DNA of 64,000 nt from Bacteroidales bacterium. GTDB taxonomy: Bacteria; Bacteroidota; Bacteroidia; Bacteroidales; UBA932. Below the pieces are notes generated by a model that saw only the letters and a list, made by a program, of their open reading frames with translations, did no database searches and was not told the origin of the DNA. How positions within the stretch are numbered: the first letter of the stretch is position 1; every line of letters begins with the position of its first letter. The stretch is from positions 86,225-150,224 of the forward strand of contig JAKSKK010000001.1 in assembly GCA_024401745.1 (NCBI GenBank). Reading direction: 5' to 3'. Position numbers and translations under genes: made by a program. Below are positions 43,502 to 51,219 of the stretch, piece by piece.

Positions 43502-43583
43502 TTGCTTCCCTACGGCGGCATTATCCGCATCAGGTTCTTCGGGACTCTCTCAACCCGGCTTGCGCCGAGTACCCCCGCAATGT
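43502..43583 (-). ncRNA. TPP riboswitch (THI-box)
   Basis: On the minus strand the conserved TPP aptamer segments appear in order: GCGGGGGTACTCGG, GGGTTGAGAGAGTCCC, GAACCTGATGCGGATAATGC and CGCCGTAGGGAAGC. The terminal stem TTGC/GCAA closes it. The ATG of the receptor begins 2 bases after the aptamer's 3' strand, so ligand binding should block ribosome access directly, with no room for a terminator. A -7 box (TATATTTG, 43600-43593) puts the transcription start right at the aptamer's 5' end. Confidence 0.95.
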
Positions 43584-43592
43584 CTGTTGCCG

Positions 43593-43600
43593 CAAATATA
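43593..43600 (-). promoter_or_regulatory. -7 box driving the TPP riboswitch and receptor
   Basis: TATATTTG on the minus strand; the expected RNA start near 43587 leaves an 88-base leader, nearly all of it aptamer. Confidence 0.6.
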
Positions 43601-43605
43601 CGGCT

Positions 43606-44358
43606 TTATTTCTTTTCTACCAGCTTGACCTCGTAGAGCCGAGGCCAGTTCTTGCCGGTAAGGTATATCCTGCCATCAGCATCGACGGCTATTCCGTTCA
43701 GGACGTCGGTGTCAGGGCCATGAAGATTCTTGGGCAGAAGACCTGCGCAGTCAATCACTCCCTCCACATTGCCGTCTGACGGGTTGATGATGAGTATGGT
43801 GTCGGTGGTATAGACATTTGCCCATATCCTGCCGTCGATCCACTCGAGTTCGTTCAGATACTTTATGCTGCGTCCGTTCAGCTTCACGTTTATGCTGCGC
43901 TGGAGCTTCAGGTCCTTGTCGAGGAAATAGATCTTTGACGACCCGTCGGATGCTATGAGCTCCTTACCGTCAGTGGTGAGGCCCCAGCCCTCTCGTGGAT
44001 ATGAATACGATTTGTCGTACTCAAGGGTCTTAGCGTTGTACACGAACACGACCTTGTTGGTCCATGTAAGGCAATAGAGCTTGTCGCCAAGGATCACGCT
44101 GCCCTCGCCGAAGTACTTCTTTGCAAAGGCAAGCTTTCTCAGGACCTTGCCGGTCTTGAGGTCGACTATGCGCATGCTGCTCTCTCCCCACTGGCCGGTG
44201 CTCTCGTAGAAGGTGCCGTCGTGGAAAAACAGGCCCTGGGTGTAGGCCTTGGAGTCGTGAGTGTATTCATTCACCACCTGCACCGTATATTGGCGCACCT
44301 TGGCGTCAGCGCAGCCGACACAAGACAGGAGGCAGAGTATTGCAATTAACCGTTTCAC
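43606..44358 (-). CDS. glutaminyl-peptide cyclotransferase, beta-propeller type
   Basis: A 250-residue exported enzyme of the plant/bacterial glutaminyl cyclase class (five-bladed propeller), which converts N-terminal glutamine of exported proteins to pyroglutamate. Typical segments: TQGLFFHDGTFYESTGQWGESSMRIVDLKTGKV, FGEGSVILGDKLYCLTW, ELEWIDGRIWANVY and NGIAVDADGRIYLTGKNWPRLYEV. I place the start at the GTG at 44358 (VKRLIAILCLLSC), because it begins the signal peptide; no ATG is available and a longer frame runs into rnpB. A lipobox-like LLSC suggests a lipoprotein. The TATCTTTG box ends 4 bases before the GTG, implying a leaderless message. Confidence 0.75.
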   Translation of the reverse strand: MKRLIAILCLLSCVGCADAKVRQYTVQVVNEYTHDSKAYTQGLFFHDGTFYESTGQWGESSMRIVDLKTGKVLRKLAFAKKYFGEGSVILGDKLYCLTWTNKVVFVYNAKTLEYDKSYSYPREGWGLTTDGKELIASDGSSKIYFLDKDLKLQRSINVKLNGRSIKYLNELEWIDGRIWANVYTTDTILIINPSDGNVEGVIDCAGLLPKNLHGPDTDVLNGIAVDADGRIYLTGKNWPRLYEVKLVEKK

Positions 44359-44390
44359 ATTGCAAAGATAAAAAGATTCGTGTAACTTTG
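44359..44390. promoter_or_regulatory. divergent promoters of rnpB and the cyclotransferase gene
   Basis: Plus strand: ATTG (44359-44362), 20 bases, TAACTTTG (44383-44390), giving an rnpB start at 44396. Minus strand: TATCTTTG (44370-44363) for the cyclotransferase. The minus box lies inside the rnpB spacer, so both cannot be occupied at once. Confidence 0.6.
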
Positions 44391-44395
44391 CACCC

Positions 44396-44725
44396 GGTCT
44401 TGCGATCCGTCGAGGCAGCAATGCTTAGGAAAGTCCGGACAGGACAGGGCATCCCGCTGTGGAAAGCACAGGTAGGAGTAATCTTACGCCAGCTGTAACA
44501 GAAAACGACCGCCGGGCGAGCCCGCAAGGGCGCTTCAGCGCGGCAAGGGTGAAAACGTGAGGCAAGAGCTCACGACGTACTGCAGCGATGCAGTGCGGGT
44601 ACGGCACCGGGACCTGCAAAACCAAATATACTGGCAGATGAGGGCTGCCCGCCCGATGCCAGGGGGTAGGTCGCGAAGATAAATGACGGATTCAAAAACA
44701 GAAACCGGCTTACGGCAGGGCCAAA
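44396..44725 (+). ncRNA. rnpB: RNase P RNA (bacterial type A)
   Basis: The catalytic RNA of RNase P, which removes 5' leaders from pre-tRNA. Core motifs are clear: AGGAAAGTCCGGACA near 44427, AACAGAAA-type P4/J region, GGCAAGGGTGAAAACG, GGGTACGGCACCGG, and CCGCCCGATGCCAGGGGGTAGG near the 3' part. The ends are set by the P1 helix: GGTCTTGC (44396-44403) pairs, with two wobbles, with GCAGGGCC (44715-44722). The promoter box lies 6 bases upstream of the first P1 base. Confidence 0.93.
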
Positions 44726-44730
44726 ACTGA

Positions 44731-44759
44731 CAGGCGGAGAGTTTCACACTCCCCGCCTG
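44731..44759. terminator. terminator of rnpB, possibly bidirectional
   Basis: CAGGCGG-A-GAG pairs with CTC-C-CCGCCTG (one mismatch, 7-base loop), followed by ATTCGTTTATT on the plus strand; the minus strand has a short TCAGTTTT tail and could end the convergent dehydrogenase message. Confidence 0.7.
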
Positions 44760-44765
44760 ATTCGT

Positions 44766-45731
44766 TTATTCGTACTTGTAGAAGCCTTCGCCGCTGGACT
44801 TGCCCAGCCTGCCCTCGTCGATCATCTTCTTGAGCACCTTCTCCATGCCCTTGAAGTTGTAGGGAAGGAGCATCTTCCTAAGGAGCGGTGTGAACAGCCC
44901 TGGTACCTTCTGATACTGCATCACGATGTTGTAGGCAGTCTGGATGCCAACCACGTCGAATATCTGGAACGGGCCGCGGGGAGCGCCTGTGCCAAGTGTC
45001 CAGGCCTTGTCGATGCTCTCGGGGTCGCTGACTTCATTCACATACAGGTCGAGTCCTGACAGCAGGAAAGGCACCAGCATGGAATTGAGAAGATATCCGT
45101 TCTTCTCCTTGAGCACCGGAAGGGCCACCATCCTTATCTGGTTAGCGAACTTCACCACCTCGTCGAATATCTTGGGGTCGGTCTTGGGCTGGGCCATGAT
45201 CTCGGCAGTGTTGTTCTTCCAGATGGCGTTCGCGAAATGCAGAGCAAGGTATTTGTCGCTGCGGCCGGTAACCTTCTCGAACATCGAAGGCAGGAGAGTC
45301 GAGGAATTGGTGACAAGTATGGTCTTCTTGGGAAGGAGCGGTGCGAGCATCTGGTAGAAAGCCGTCTTGTCTTCTGCATTCTCGGCAACAGACTCGATGA
45401 CAATGTCGGCGTCCTTGACAGCCTTCGCGAGGTCAAGCTCCAGCTTGAGATTCTCGCTGGCATTGTCTACGTTCTCGAGGCAGTCGTATTTGCTGAAGTT
45501 GTCCATGTCGGCAATTCCCCTGCACCAGTTATTGAGAGGATCCCTGCCGGACATGAGGTCTATCGCTTCAAGATATGACTTGCGGACCGATGCCAGCTTC
45601 GGCTTGGTGCGTGAGATGCTGCCCTCGCTTCTCAGCCATATTGTAACGTCAAATCCACAATATGCGGCCTGGAATGCTATCTGACTGCCGAGGACTCCGC
45701 CTCCTGCAACTACTACTTTCCTGATGTCCAT
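44766..45731 (-). CDS. 3-hydroxyacyl-CoA dehydrogenase family protein
   Basis: A 321-residue NAD-dependent dehydrogenase. The N-terminal Rossmann fold has VVVAGGGVLGSQIAFQAA for NAD binding; DADIVIESVAE and TNSSTLLPS follow, with LHFANAIW at the catalytic His position (usually HFFNP). The C-terminal helical domain contains GYLLNSMLVPFLL and the LGTGAPRGPFQIFDVVG segment. It may act on 3-hydroxybutyryl-CoA or related acyl-CoA esters; the replacement of the usual FNP by ANA makes the substrate uncertain. Monocistronic, with a TATCTTTG box at 45764-45757 and convergent with rnpB. Confidence 0.8.
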   Translation of the reverse strand: MDIRKVVVAGGGVLGSQIAFQAAYCGFDVTIWLRSEGSISRTKPKLASVRKSYLEAIDLMSGRDPLNNWCRGIADMDNFSKYDCLENVDNASENLKLELDLAKAVKDADIVIESVAENAEDKTAFYQMLAPLLPKKTILVTNSSTLLPSMFEKVTGRSDKYLALHFANAIWKNNTAEIMAQPKTDPKIFDEVVKFANQIRMVALPVLKEKNGYLLNSMLVPFLLSGLDLYVNEVSDPESIDKAWTLGTGAPRGPFQIFDVVGIQTAYNIVMQYQKVPGLFTPLLRKMLLPYNFKGMEKVLKKMIDEGRLGKSSGEGFYKYE

Positions 45732-45756
45732 TTTGCTTGAAATTCTATCTTGACTT

Positions 45757-45764
45757 CAAAGATA
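45757..45764 (-). promoter_or_regulatory. -7 box of the dehydrogenase gene
   Basis: TATCTTTG on the minus strand, 25 bases before the ATG at 45731. It lies back to back with the argR promoter. Confidence 0.5.
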
Positions 45765-45796
45765 ATGAATAATTCGCAAGAGAATCATATTTATAT

Positions 45797-45827
45797 TTTG
45801 CAGTTTGACATATTTGATATATTTTTG
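45797..45827 (+). promoter_or_regulatory. promoter of the arginine operon
   Basis: TTTG (45797-45800), 19 bases, TATTTTTG (45820-45827): an exact Bacteroidota promoter. The RNA should start near 45833, inside the first ARG box. Confidence 0.75.
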
Positions 45828-45860
45828 CATAAACATTCAATATCACTGAATAATTATTCA
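45826..45860. promoter_or_regulatory. tandem ARG boxes (ArgR operator)
   Basis: Two 14-bp palindromes match the E. coli ARG-box core TGAATnnnnATTCA: TGCATAAACATTCA (45826-45839, one mismatch) and TGAATAATTATTCA (45847-45860, perfect). The cores are 7 bases apart, equal to the 3-base spacing of 18-bp ARG boxes that ArgR hexamers bind. The pair overlaps the -7 box and the predicted transcription start and ends 4 bases before the argR start codon, so arginine-loaded ArgR should block initiation of the whole operon. Confidence 0.82.
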
Positions 45861-45864
45861 AACA

Positions 45865-46353
45865 ATGGGAGACGGACTCACAAAGAAAGCACGCTTAGCC
45901 GCCATCACTTCGATAATCCGAAGCCAGTCAATCGGCAGTCAGGAAGAACTCATATCCATTCTTAAGGAAAAGGGCTTCGACCTCACCCAGGCAACCCTGT
46001 CACGCGACCTCAAGGAACTGCAGGTGGTCAAGATCCACACCACTCATGGATATAAGTATTCAATGAACTCCAATGGCACCATTGGCCATGCGACGAACAT
46101 GCGCTCCAGCCAGAACATCGCTCTCAGCGTGGATGTTTCAGGCAACCTTGCAGTCGTGAAGACCATTCCCGGATTTGCCGCTGCCGTTGCCGCCACCATC
46201 GACACTGCCGCTCCTGCAGACCTTCTGCTGGGCTGCATCGCGGGCGACGACACCATCCTGGTGATCCTGCGCTCCCCCGAGATGTATGATTCATTCGTCA
46301 TCCACATGACCATGGTATTCCCTGAAATAAACAATTTGGCAAATCATATTTAA
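45865..46353 (+). CDS. argR: arginine repressor
   Basis: A 162-residue transcription factor. The winged-helix N-terminus (1-75) has AITSIIRSQSIGSQEELISIL and TQATLSRDLKELQVVK, the recognition-helix region; the C-terminal hexamerisation and arginine-binding domain (90-162) has GNLAVVKTIPGFAAAVA and GCIAGDDTILVI with the Asp pair that contacts arginine. It is the first gene of the arginine operon and lies immediately downstream of two ARG boxes, so it represses itself and the biosynthetic genes behind it. Confidence 0.92.
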   Translation: MGDGLTKKARLAAITSIIRSQSIGSQEELISILKEKGFDLTQATLSRDLKELQVVKIHTTHGYKYSMNSNGTIGHATNMRSSQNIALSVDVSGNLAVVKTIPGFAAAVAATIDTAAPADLLLGCIAGDDTILVILRSPEMYDSFVIHMTMVFPEINNLANHI

Positions 46354-46354
46354 A

Positions 46355-46957
46355 ATGAACTTTAACATTCAAGTCGCAACCGCGGAACATCTCAAGTATG
46401 TTCCCGAGATTCTGACCACAATAGAAAATGCGGCCAAGGACCGAGGCACCGGTATAGCCAAGAGAAAGCCGGAGTACGTAGAGAAGAAGATCAATGAAGG
46501 CAAGGCAATCATCGCCCTGGACGGTGACAACTTTGCCGGATTCTGTTACATAGAGTGCTGGGGCCACGGCCAGTTCGTAGCAAATTCAGGACTCATAGTC
46601 AAGAAGGAATATCGCGGCCACGGCCTTGCAAGGGCCATCAAGAAGAAGGCATTCGACCTTTCACGCGCCATGTTCCCCTGCGCAAAGATCTTCGGCCTCA
46701 CGACTGGCCTCGCCGTCATGAAGATCAACACATCGCTCGGCTATGTGCCCGTGACATTCTCTGAGCTTACCGACGACCCGGATTTCTGGAAGGGCTGCGA
46801 GAGCTGCGTCAATTTCGACGTCCTGTCACGAAACAACTTCACACGCTGCCTCTGCACGGGAATGCTGTACGATCCTGCCAAGCACAAGTGGCAGACATGG
46901 ATGGATAAGAGAAAATATACTAAAATTCTGAAACAGTTATGGGAAACAAGAAAGTAG
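46355..46957 (+). CDS. GNAT acyltransferase, candidate N-acylglutamate synthase
   Basis: A 200-residue acyltransferase with the GNAT acetyl/acyl-CoA site VKKEYRGHGLARAIKKKAF (about residues 89-107), preceded by an AGFCYIECWG strand and NSGLIV. It stands between argR and argG, with a 1-base gap to the former and a 19-base overlap with the latter. The operon has no argA or argJ, so this protein is the best candidate for the first step, acylation of glutamate; a succinyl or acetyl donor is undecided. The C-terminal 60 residues, with four Cys, are unlike ArgA. I infer the role from position. Confidence 0.72.
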   Translation: MNFNIQVATAEHLKYVPEILTTIENAAKDRGTGIAKRKPEYVEKKINEGKAIIALDGDNFAGFCYIECWGHGQFVANSGLIVKKEYRGHGLARAIKKKAFDLSRAMFPCAKIFGLTTGLAVMKINTSLGYVPVTFSELTDDPDFWKGCESCVNFDVLSRNNFTRCLCTGMLYDPAKHKWQTWMDKRKYTKILKQLWETRK

Positions 46958-48159
46958 TTGTCGCATTCAGCGGCGGTCTGGATACATCATTCACAGTAAT
47001 GTACCTCGCAAAGGAGAAGGGGTACGAGGTCTATGCAGCATGTGCTGACACCGGCGGATTCTCTGCCGAGCAGCTTGCCGCAAACGAAGAAAACGCATAC
47101 AAGCTCGGCGCTGTGAAGTACGTCACTCTCGACGTCACTTCCGAGTACTACAGCAAGAGCCTTAAGTATATGGTCTATGGCAACGTGCTCAGGAACGGAA
47201 CATATCCCATCTCAGTGTCTTCGGAGCGCATCTTCCAGGCCATGGCAATCGCCCGCTACGCCAAGGAGATAGGTGCTGATGCCATCGCACACGGTTCCAC
47301 CGGTGCAGGCAACGACCAGGTACGCTTCGACATGACCTTCCTCGTGATGGCTCCCGGCGTCGAGATCATAACCCTCACACGCGACATGGCCCTCACACGC
47401 CAGTTCGAGGTCGACTACCTTAACGGAAACGGCTTCGCAGCCGATTTCAAGAAGCTCAAGTATTCATATAACGTAGGACTCTGGGGCACCTCCATCTGCG
47501 GCGGCGAGATTCTCGATTCAGCAAAGGGCCTGCCCGAGAGCGCATACCTCAAGCAGGTTCAGAACACCGGCACCGAGACCCTCAAGCTCGGCTTCTGCCA
47601 GGGCGAGCTCTGCAGCGTGAACGGCAAGGAATACACCGACAAGATCAAGGCAATACGCAAGGTCGAATCCATCTGTGCTCCTTACGGCATTGGCCGTGAC
47701 ATGCACGTGGGCGACACCATCATAGGCATCAAGGGCCGCGTCGGATTCGAAGCAGCCGCACCTATGGTCATCATCGCCGCGCACAAGTTCCTCGAGAAGT
47801 TCACCCTCAGCAAGTGGCAGCAGTACTGGAAGGACCAGGTTGCAAACTGGTACGGAATGTTCCTGCACGAGAGCCAGTATCTCGAGCCCGTCATGCGCGA
47901 CATCGAGGCTATGCTCGAGAGCAGCCAGCGCAACGTCACCGGCGTGGTAGAACTTCAACTCCGCCCCTACTGCTTCGACTGCGTCGGCGTCGACAGCAAG
48001 TGTGACCTTGTGAAGAACAAGTTCGGCGAGTACGGAGAGATGCAGAAAGGCTGGACCAGCGACGACGCCAAGGGCTTCATCAAGGTCAGCAGCACCGCCC
48101 TCCGCGCATATTATGCCGCACATCCCGACGAGGCAGCAAAAATCGAGGAGGAGATATGA
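46939..48159 (+). CDS. argG: argininosuccinate synthase
   Basis: ATP-dependent ligation of citrulline and aspartate. The 406-residue protein has the PP-loop AFSGGLDTSF (residues 9-18), YAACADTGG, AHGSTGAGNDQVRFD and the central ENRFVG-region equivalent, as in the Bacteroidota argG type. The start overlaps the GNAT gene by 19 bases and the stop overlaps argC by 4, both indicating coupled translation. Normal length and no missing motif. Confidence 0.93.
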   Translation: MGNKKVVVAFSGGLDTSFTVMYLAKEKGYEVYAACADTGGFSAEQLAANEENAYKLGAVKYVTLDVTSEYYSKSLKYMVYGNVLRNGTYPISVSSERIFQAMAIARYAKEIGADAIAHGSTGAGNDQVRFDMTFLVMAPGVEIITLTRDMALTRQFEVDYLNGNGFAADFKKLKYSYNVGLWGTSICGGEILDSAKGLPESAYLKQVQNTGTETLKLGFCQGELCSVNGKEYTDKIKAIRKVESICAPYGIGRDMHVGDTIIGIKGRVGFEAAAPMVIIAAHKFLEKFTLSKWQQYWKDQVANWYGMFLHESQYLEPVMRDIEAMLESSQRNVTGVVELQLRPYCFDCVGVDSKCDLVKNKFGEYGEMQKGWTSDDAKGFIKVSSTALRAYYAAHPDEAAKIEEEI

Positions 48160-49124
48160 TCAGGGCCGGTATCATAGGCGCAGCCGGCTATACGGCAGGT
48201 GAACTGGTCAGGATCCTTGTCAACCATCCTTCCGTGAAGATAGTCTGGGCACAGTCGTCCAGCAATGCGGGGAACAAGGTCTGCGACGTGCATGAGGGCC
48301 TCATCGGCGACACCGACCTGGTGTTCTGCGAGGATGTCGACCTCAGCAACGTGGACGTAGTGTTCCTCTGCTCGGGCCACGGAAAGAGCGAGGCCTTCTG
48401 GAAGGAGCACGAAGCTCCCGAGTCGCTTCGCATCATCGACCTAGCCCAGGACTTCCGCGACGAGCACGACGGCTATGTATATGGTCTCCCCGAATGGCAG
48501 AAGGATAAGATCGGTGCAGCCCGCAAGGTTGCTAACCCCGGCTGCTTCGCCACTGCCATACAGCTTGCTCTCCTCCCCTTGGCAGGCATGCACGCTCTCA
48601 GCGGCGACGTCAACGTGACCGCCATCACAGGCAGCACGGGCGCCGGAGTCAAGCCCGGTGCTACGACCCATTTCAGCTGGAGAAACAACAACATCTCGAC
48701 TTACAAGGTGTTCGAGCACCAGCATCTGATTGAAGTGAACCGCAACCTCAGGCTCGTGGCCAAACCATACACGATCGACCCTTGCATCAACTTCGTGCCT
48801 ATGCGCGGAGATTTCGCAAGAGGCATATTCTCCAGCGTCACCCTGGACTGCGAGTACGATTCCGAAGCTGCTGTGAAGCTGTACAAGGACTGGTACAGCG
48901 ACGCCGCATTCACCTTCGTCAGCGACAAGCCCATAGACCTCAAGGAGGTGGTCAATACCAACAAGTGCATCGTGCACGTCGAGAAGCACGGCGGCAAGCT
49001 CGTGGTCTCGACGGTGATCGACAACCTGCTCAAGGGCGCGTCCGGACAGGCCGTGCAGAACATGAACATAATGTTTGGTCTTCCCGAGAAGGAGGGCCTG
49101 TGCCTCAAGGCATCAGCATTCTAG
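48156..49124 (+). CDS. argC: N-acyl-gamma-glutamyl-phosphate reductase
   Basis: NADPH-dependent reduction of the acylglutamyl phosphate to the semialdehyde. The 322-residue protein has the Rossmann motif GIIGAAGYTAGELVRIL (residues 5-21) and the catalytic Cys in ANPGCFATAI; ITGSTGAGVKPGATTHFSWR and the closing NMNIMFGLPE segment are also family-typical. Overlaps argG by 4 bases and is followed by argD after 6 bases. Confidence 0.93.
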   Translation: MIRAGIIGAAGYTAGELVRILVNHPSVKIVWAQSSSNAGNKVCDVHEGLIGDTDLVFCEDVDLSNVDVVFLCSGHGKSEAFWKEHEAPESLRIIDLAQDFRDEHDGYVYGLPEWQKDKIGAARKVANPGCFATAIQLALLPLAGMHALSGDVNVTAITGSTGAGVKPGATTHFSWRNNNISTYKVFEHQHLIEVNRNLRLVAKPYTIDPCINFVPMRGDFARGIFSSVTLDCEYDSEAAVKLYKDWYSDAAFTFVSDKPIDLKEVVNTNKCIVHVEKHGGKLVVSTVIDNLLKGASGQAVQNMNIMFGLPEKEGLCLKASAF

Positions 49125-49130
49125 AATACA

Positions 49131-50252
49131 ATGGAACTATTCGACGTATATTCACTATTCGACGTTACGCCTGTCAAGGCCCTGGGCTGCAAGGTCTGGG
49201 ACTCTGAGGGCACAGAATATCTCGACCTCTACGGCGGGCATGCGGTAATATCGGTGGGCCACTCCCATCCGTATTACGTGCAGGCCGTCAAGGATCAGGT
49301 CGAGAAGATAGGATTCTATTCAAACAGCGTGCAGAACCCTCTGCAGCAGGAACTTGCGCACAAGCTCGGAGAAGTGTGCGGCTATCCTGAGTACTCTCTC
49401 TTCCTCGACAACAGCGGTGCTGAATCGAACGAGAATGCACTCAAGCTGGCCTCATTCCATACGGGCAAGGACCGCGTGGTCGCATTCAGGAAGAGCTTCC
49501 ACGGCCGCACTTCAGGTGCCGTTGCCGTTACCGACAACCCCAGCATAGTCTCCCCCTTCAATGCCTGTCACAAGGTCACGTTCGTCGAGCTGAACGATTC
49601 AGCAGCAGTCGAGAAGGTGCTCAAGGGCGGCGACGTCGCTGCCGTCATCATCGAGGGCATCCAGGGCTGTGGCGGCATCAACATCCCCGATCCGGAATTC
49701 CTGCAGGAACTCAGCAGCCTTTGCAAGAAGTACGGCTGCTGCCTCATTCTCGATGAGGTTCAGAGCGGATACGGCCGCACCGGCAAGTTCTTCGCCCACC
49801 AATGGGCCGGCATCAGGCCCGACATCATCAGCATGGGCAAGGGCATAGCCAACGGCTTCCCCTGCGGCGGTGTGCTCATCTCCCCTGAAATTGCAGCAAA
49901 GAAGGGCATGCTCGGCACCACCTTCGGCGGCAACCACCTGGCAATGGCCGCAGCCAATGCCGTCCTCGACATAATCAAGGCTGAAAATCTGGTGGACAAT
50001 GCATTGGAAGTCGGCGAATACCTGAAGAACTCCATTCCTTCATCTCCCAGGATCAAGGAAGTCAGGGGCAAGGGCCTCATGATAGGCATAGAGTTCAACG
50101 AGCCTGTGGCTGAGATAAGGAAGAAGCTCCTTTTCGAGAAGCACATCTTCACTGGTGTCTCCGGGCAGTACATGGTACGTCTCCTCGCGCCTCTGTGCCT
50201 CACCAAGGCAGACGTCGACGTTTTCATCAAGGCACTTAAAGAAATTCTCTAG
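49131..50252 (+). CDS. argD: N-acylornithine aminotransferase
   Basis: PLP-dependent transaminase that makes the acylornithine from the semialdehyde. 373 residues, class-III fold: SNSVQNPLQQELA, NSGAESNENALKLA, KSFHGRTSGAVAVT, ILDEVQSGYGRTGKFFA with the PLP-contacting Asp and Gln, and the Schiff-base Lys in SMGKGIANGFP. The operon order argC-argD-argF' fits the acyl-intermediate pathway. Only 2 bases separate it from argF'. Confidence 0.92.
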   Translation: MELFDVYSLFDVTPVKALGCKVWDSEGTEYLDLYGGHAVISVGHSHPYYVQAVKDQVEKIGFYSNSVQNPLQQELAHKLGEVCGYPEYSLFLDNSGAESNENALKLASFHTGKDRVVAFRKSFHGRTSGAVAVTDNPSIVSPFNACHKVTFVELNDSAAVEKVLKGGDVAAVIIEGIQGCGGINIPDPEFLQELSSLCKKYGCCLILDEVQSGYGRTGKFFAHQWAGIRPDIISMGKGIANGFPCGGVLISPEIAAKKGMLGTTFGGNHLAMAAANAVLDIIKAENLVDNALEVGEYLKNSIPSSPRIKEVRGKGLMIGIEFNEPVAEIRKKLLFEKHIFTGVSGQYMVRLLAPLCLTKADVDVFIKALKEIL

Positions 50253-50254
50253 AA

Positions 50255-51217
50255 ATGCGTTCATTCTTCAATGTACAGGATATAGGCGACCTCGGCAAAG
50301 CGCTGAAGGAAGCTCTCGAGGTCAAGGCCAATCCTTTCGGATACCAGCACCTCGGGAAGAACAAGACAATAATGATAGTCTTCTTCAACAGCAGCCTCCG
50401 TACAAGGCTCAGCACCCAGAAGGCAGCCCTGAACCTCGGCATGAGCCCCATCGTGCTCAACATCGGCCAGGACAGCTGGAAGCTTGAGACCGAGCTCGGC
50501 GTCGTGATGGATTCCGACAAGTCGGAGCATCTGCGCGAGGCTATCCCCGTGATAGGAAGCTACTGCGACATCATAGGCGTGCGTTCCTTCGCCGGCCTTA
50601 CCGACAGGGCCTACGACTATGAGGAGACCATTCTCAACCAGTTCATCCAGTATTCAGGCAAGCCCGTCATCAGCCTTGAGTCTGCCACAGTGCATCCCTG
50701 CCAGGCATTCGCTGACCTCATCACCATCGAGGAGCACAGGAAGACGGCACGTCCGAAGGTCGTGATGACCTGGGCACCCCACCCCAAGGCACTCCCTCAG
50801 GCAGTTCCCAACTCGTTCGCACAGTGGATGTGCGCTGCCGACGTCGACTTCGTGATAGCCCAGCCTGAAGGCTACGAGCTCGACCCTAAGTTCACCAAGG
50901 GTGCAAAGATAGAATATGACCAGATGAAGGCCCTGGAAGGCGCCGACTTCGTATATGCGAAGAACTGGAGCTGCCCCGGCGTCACCGATCCCACGAAGTA
51001 CGGCCAGATCCTCAGCAAGGACATGGGGTGGACCGTGGATGCAAAGCACATGGCAGTCACCAATGATGCATATTTCATGCACTGCCTGCCTGTAAGAAGG
51101 AACATGATCGTGTCAGACGAGGTCATAGACTCCCCCAGGAGCCTCGTGATCCCCGAAGCCGCCAACAGAGTGGTGTCTGCACAGGTAGTAATAAAAAGAA
51201 TGCTGGAGGAACTTTAG
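50255..51217 (+). CDS. argF': N-acylornithine carbamoyltransferase, succinylornithine type
   Basis: Transfers carbamoyl from carbamoyl phosphate to acylornithine, giving acylcitrulline. 320 residues; the carbamoyl-phosphate site is SSLRTR (residues 46-51), and MHCLPVRRN near the C-terminus is the family HCLP motif. The proline-rich loop HPKALPQAVPNSF and Trp75 are features of the acetyl/succinylornithine enzymes rather than ordinary ornithine transcarbamylase. Residue 90, which in the Bacteroides fragilis succinyl enzyme is Pro and in the Xanthomonas acetyl enzyme is Glu, is Ser here, compatible with succinyl substrate. The gene is followed by argB after 2 bases. Confidence 0.88.
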   Translation: MRSFFNVQDIGDLGKALKEALEVKANPFGYQHLGKNKTIMIVFFNSSLRTRLSTQKAALNLGMSPIVLNIGQDSWKLETELGVVMDSDKSEHLREAIPVIGSYCDIIGVRSFAGLTDRAYDYEETILNQFIQYSGKPVISLESATVHPCQAFADLITIEEHRKTARPKVVMTWAPHPKALPQAVPNSFAQWMCAADVDFVIAQPEGYELDPKFTKGAKIEYDQMKALEGADFVYAKNWSCPGVTDPTKYGQILSKDMGWTVDAKHMAVTNDAYFMHCLPVRRNMIVSDEVIDSPRSLVIPEAANRVVSAQVVIKRMLEEL

Positions 51218-51219
51218 TT

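Noticed and set aside
44425-44747. Short open frames inside rnpB
   Set aside because: RNase P RNA core motifs and P1 pairing explain the region.
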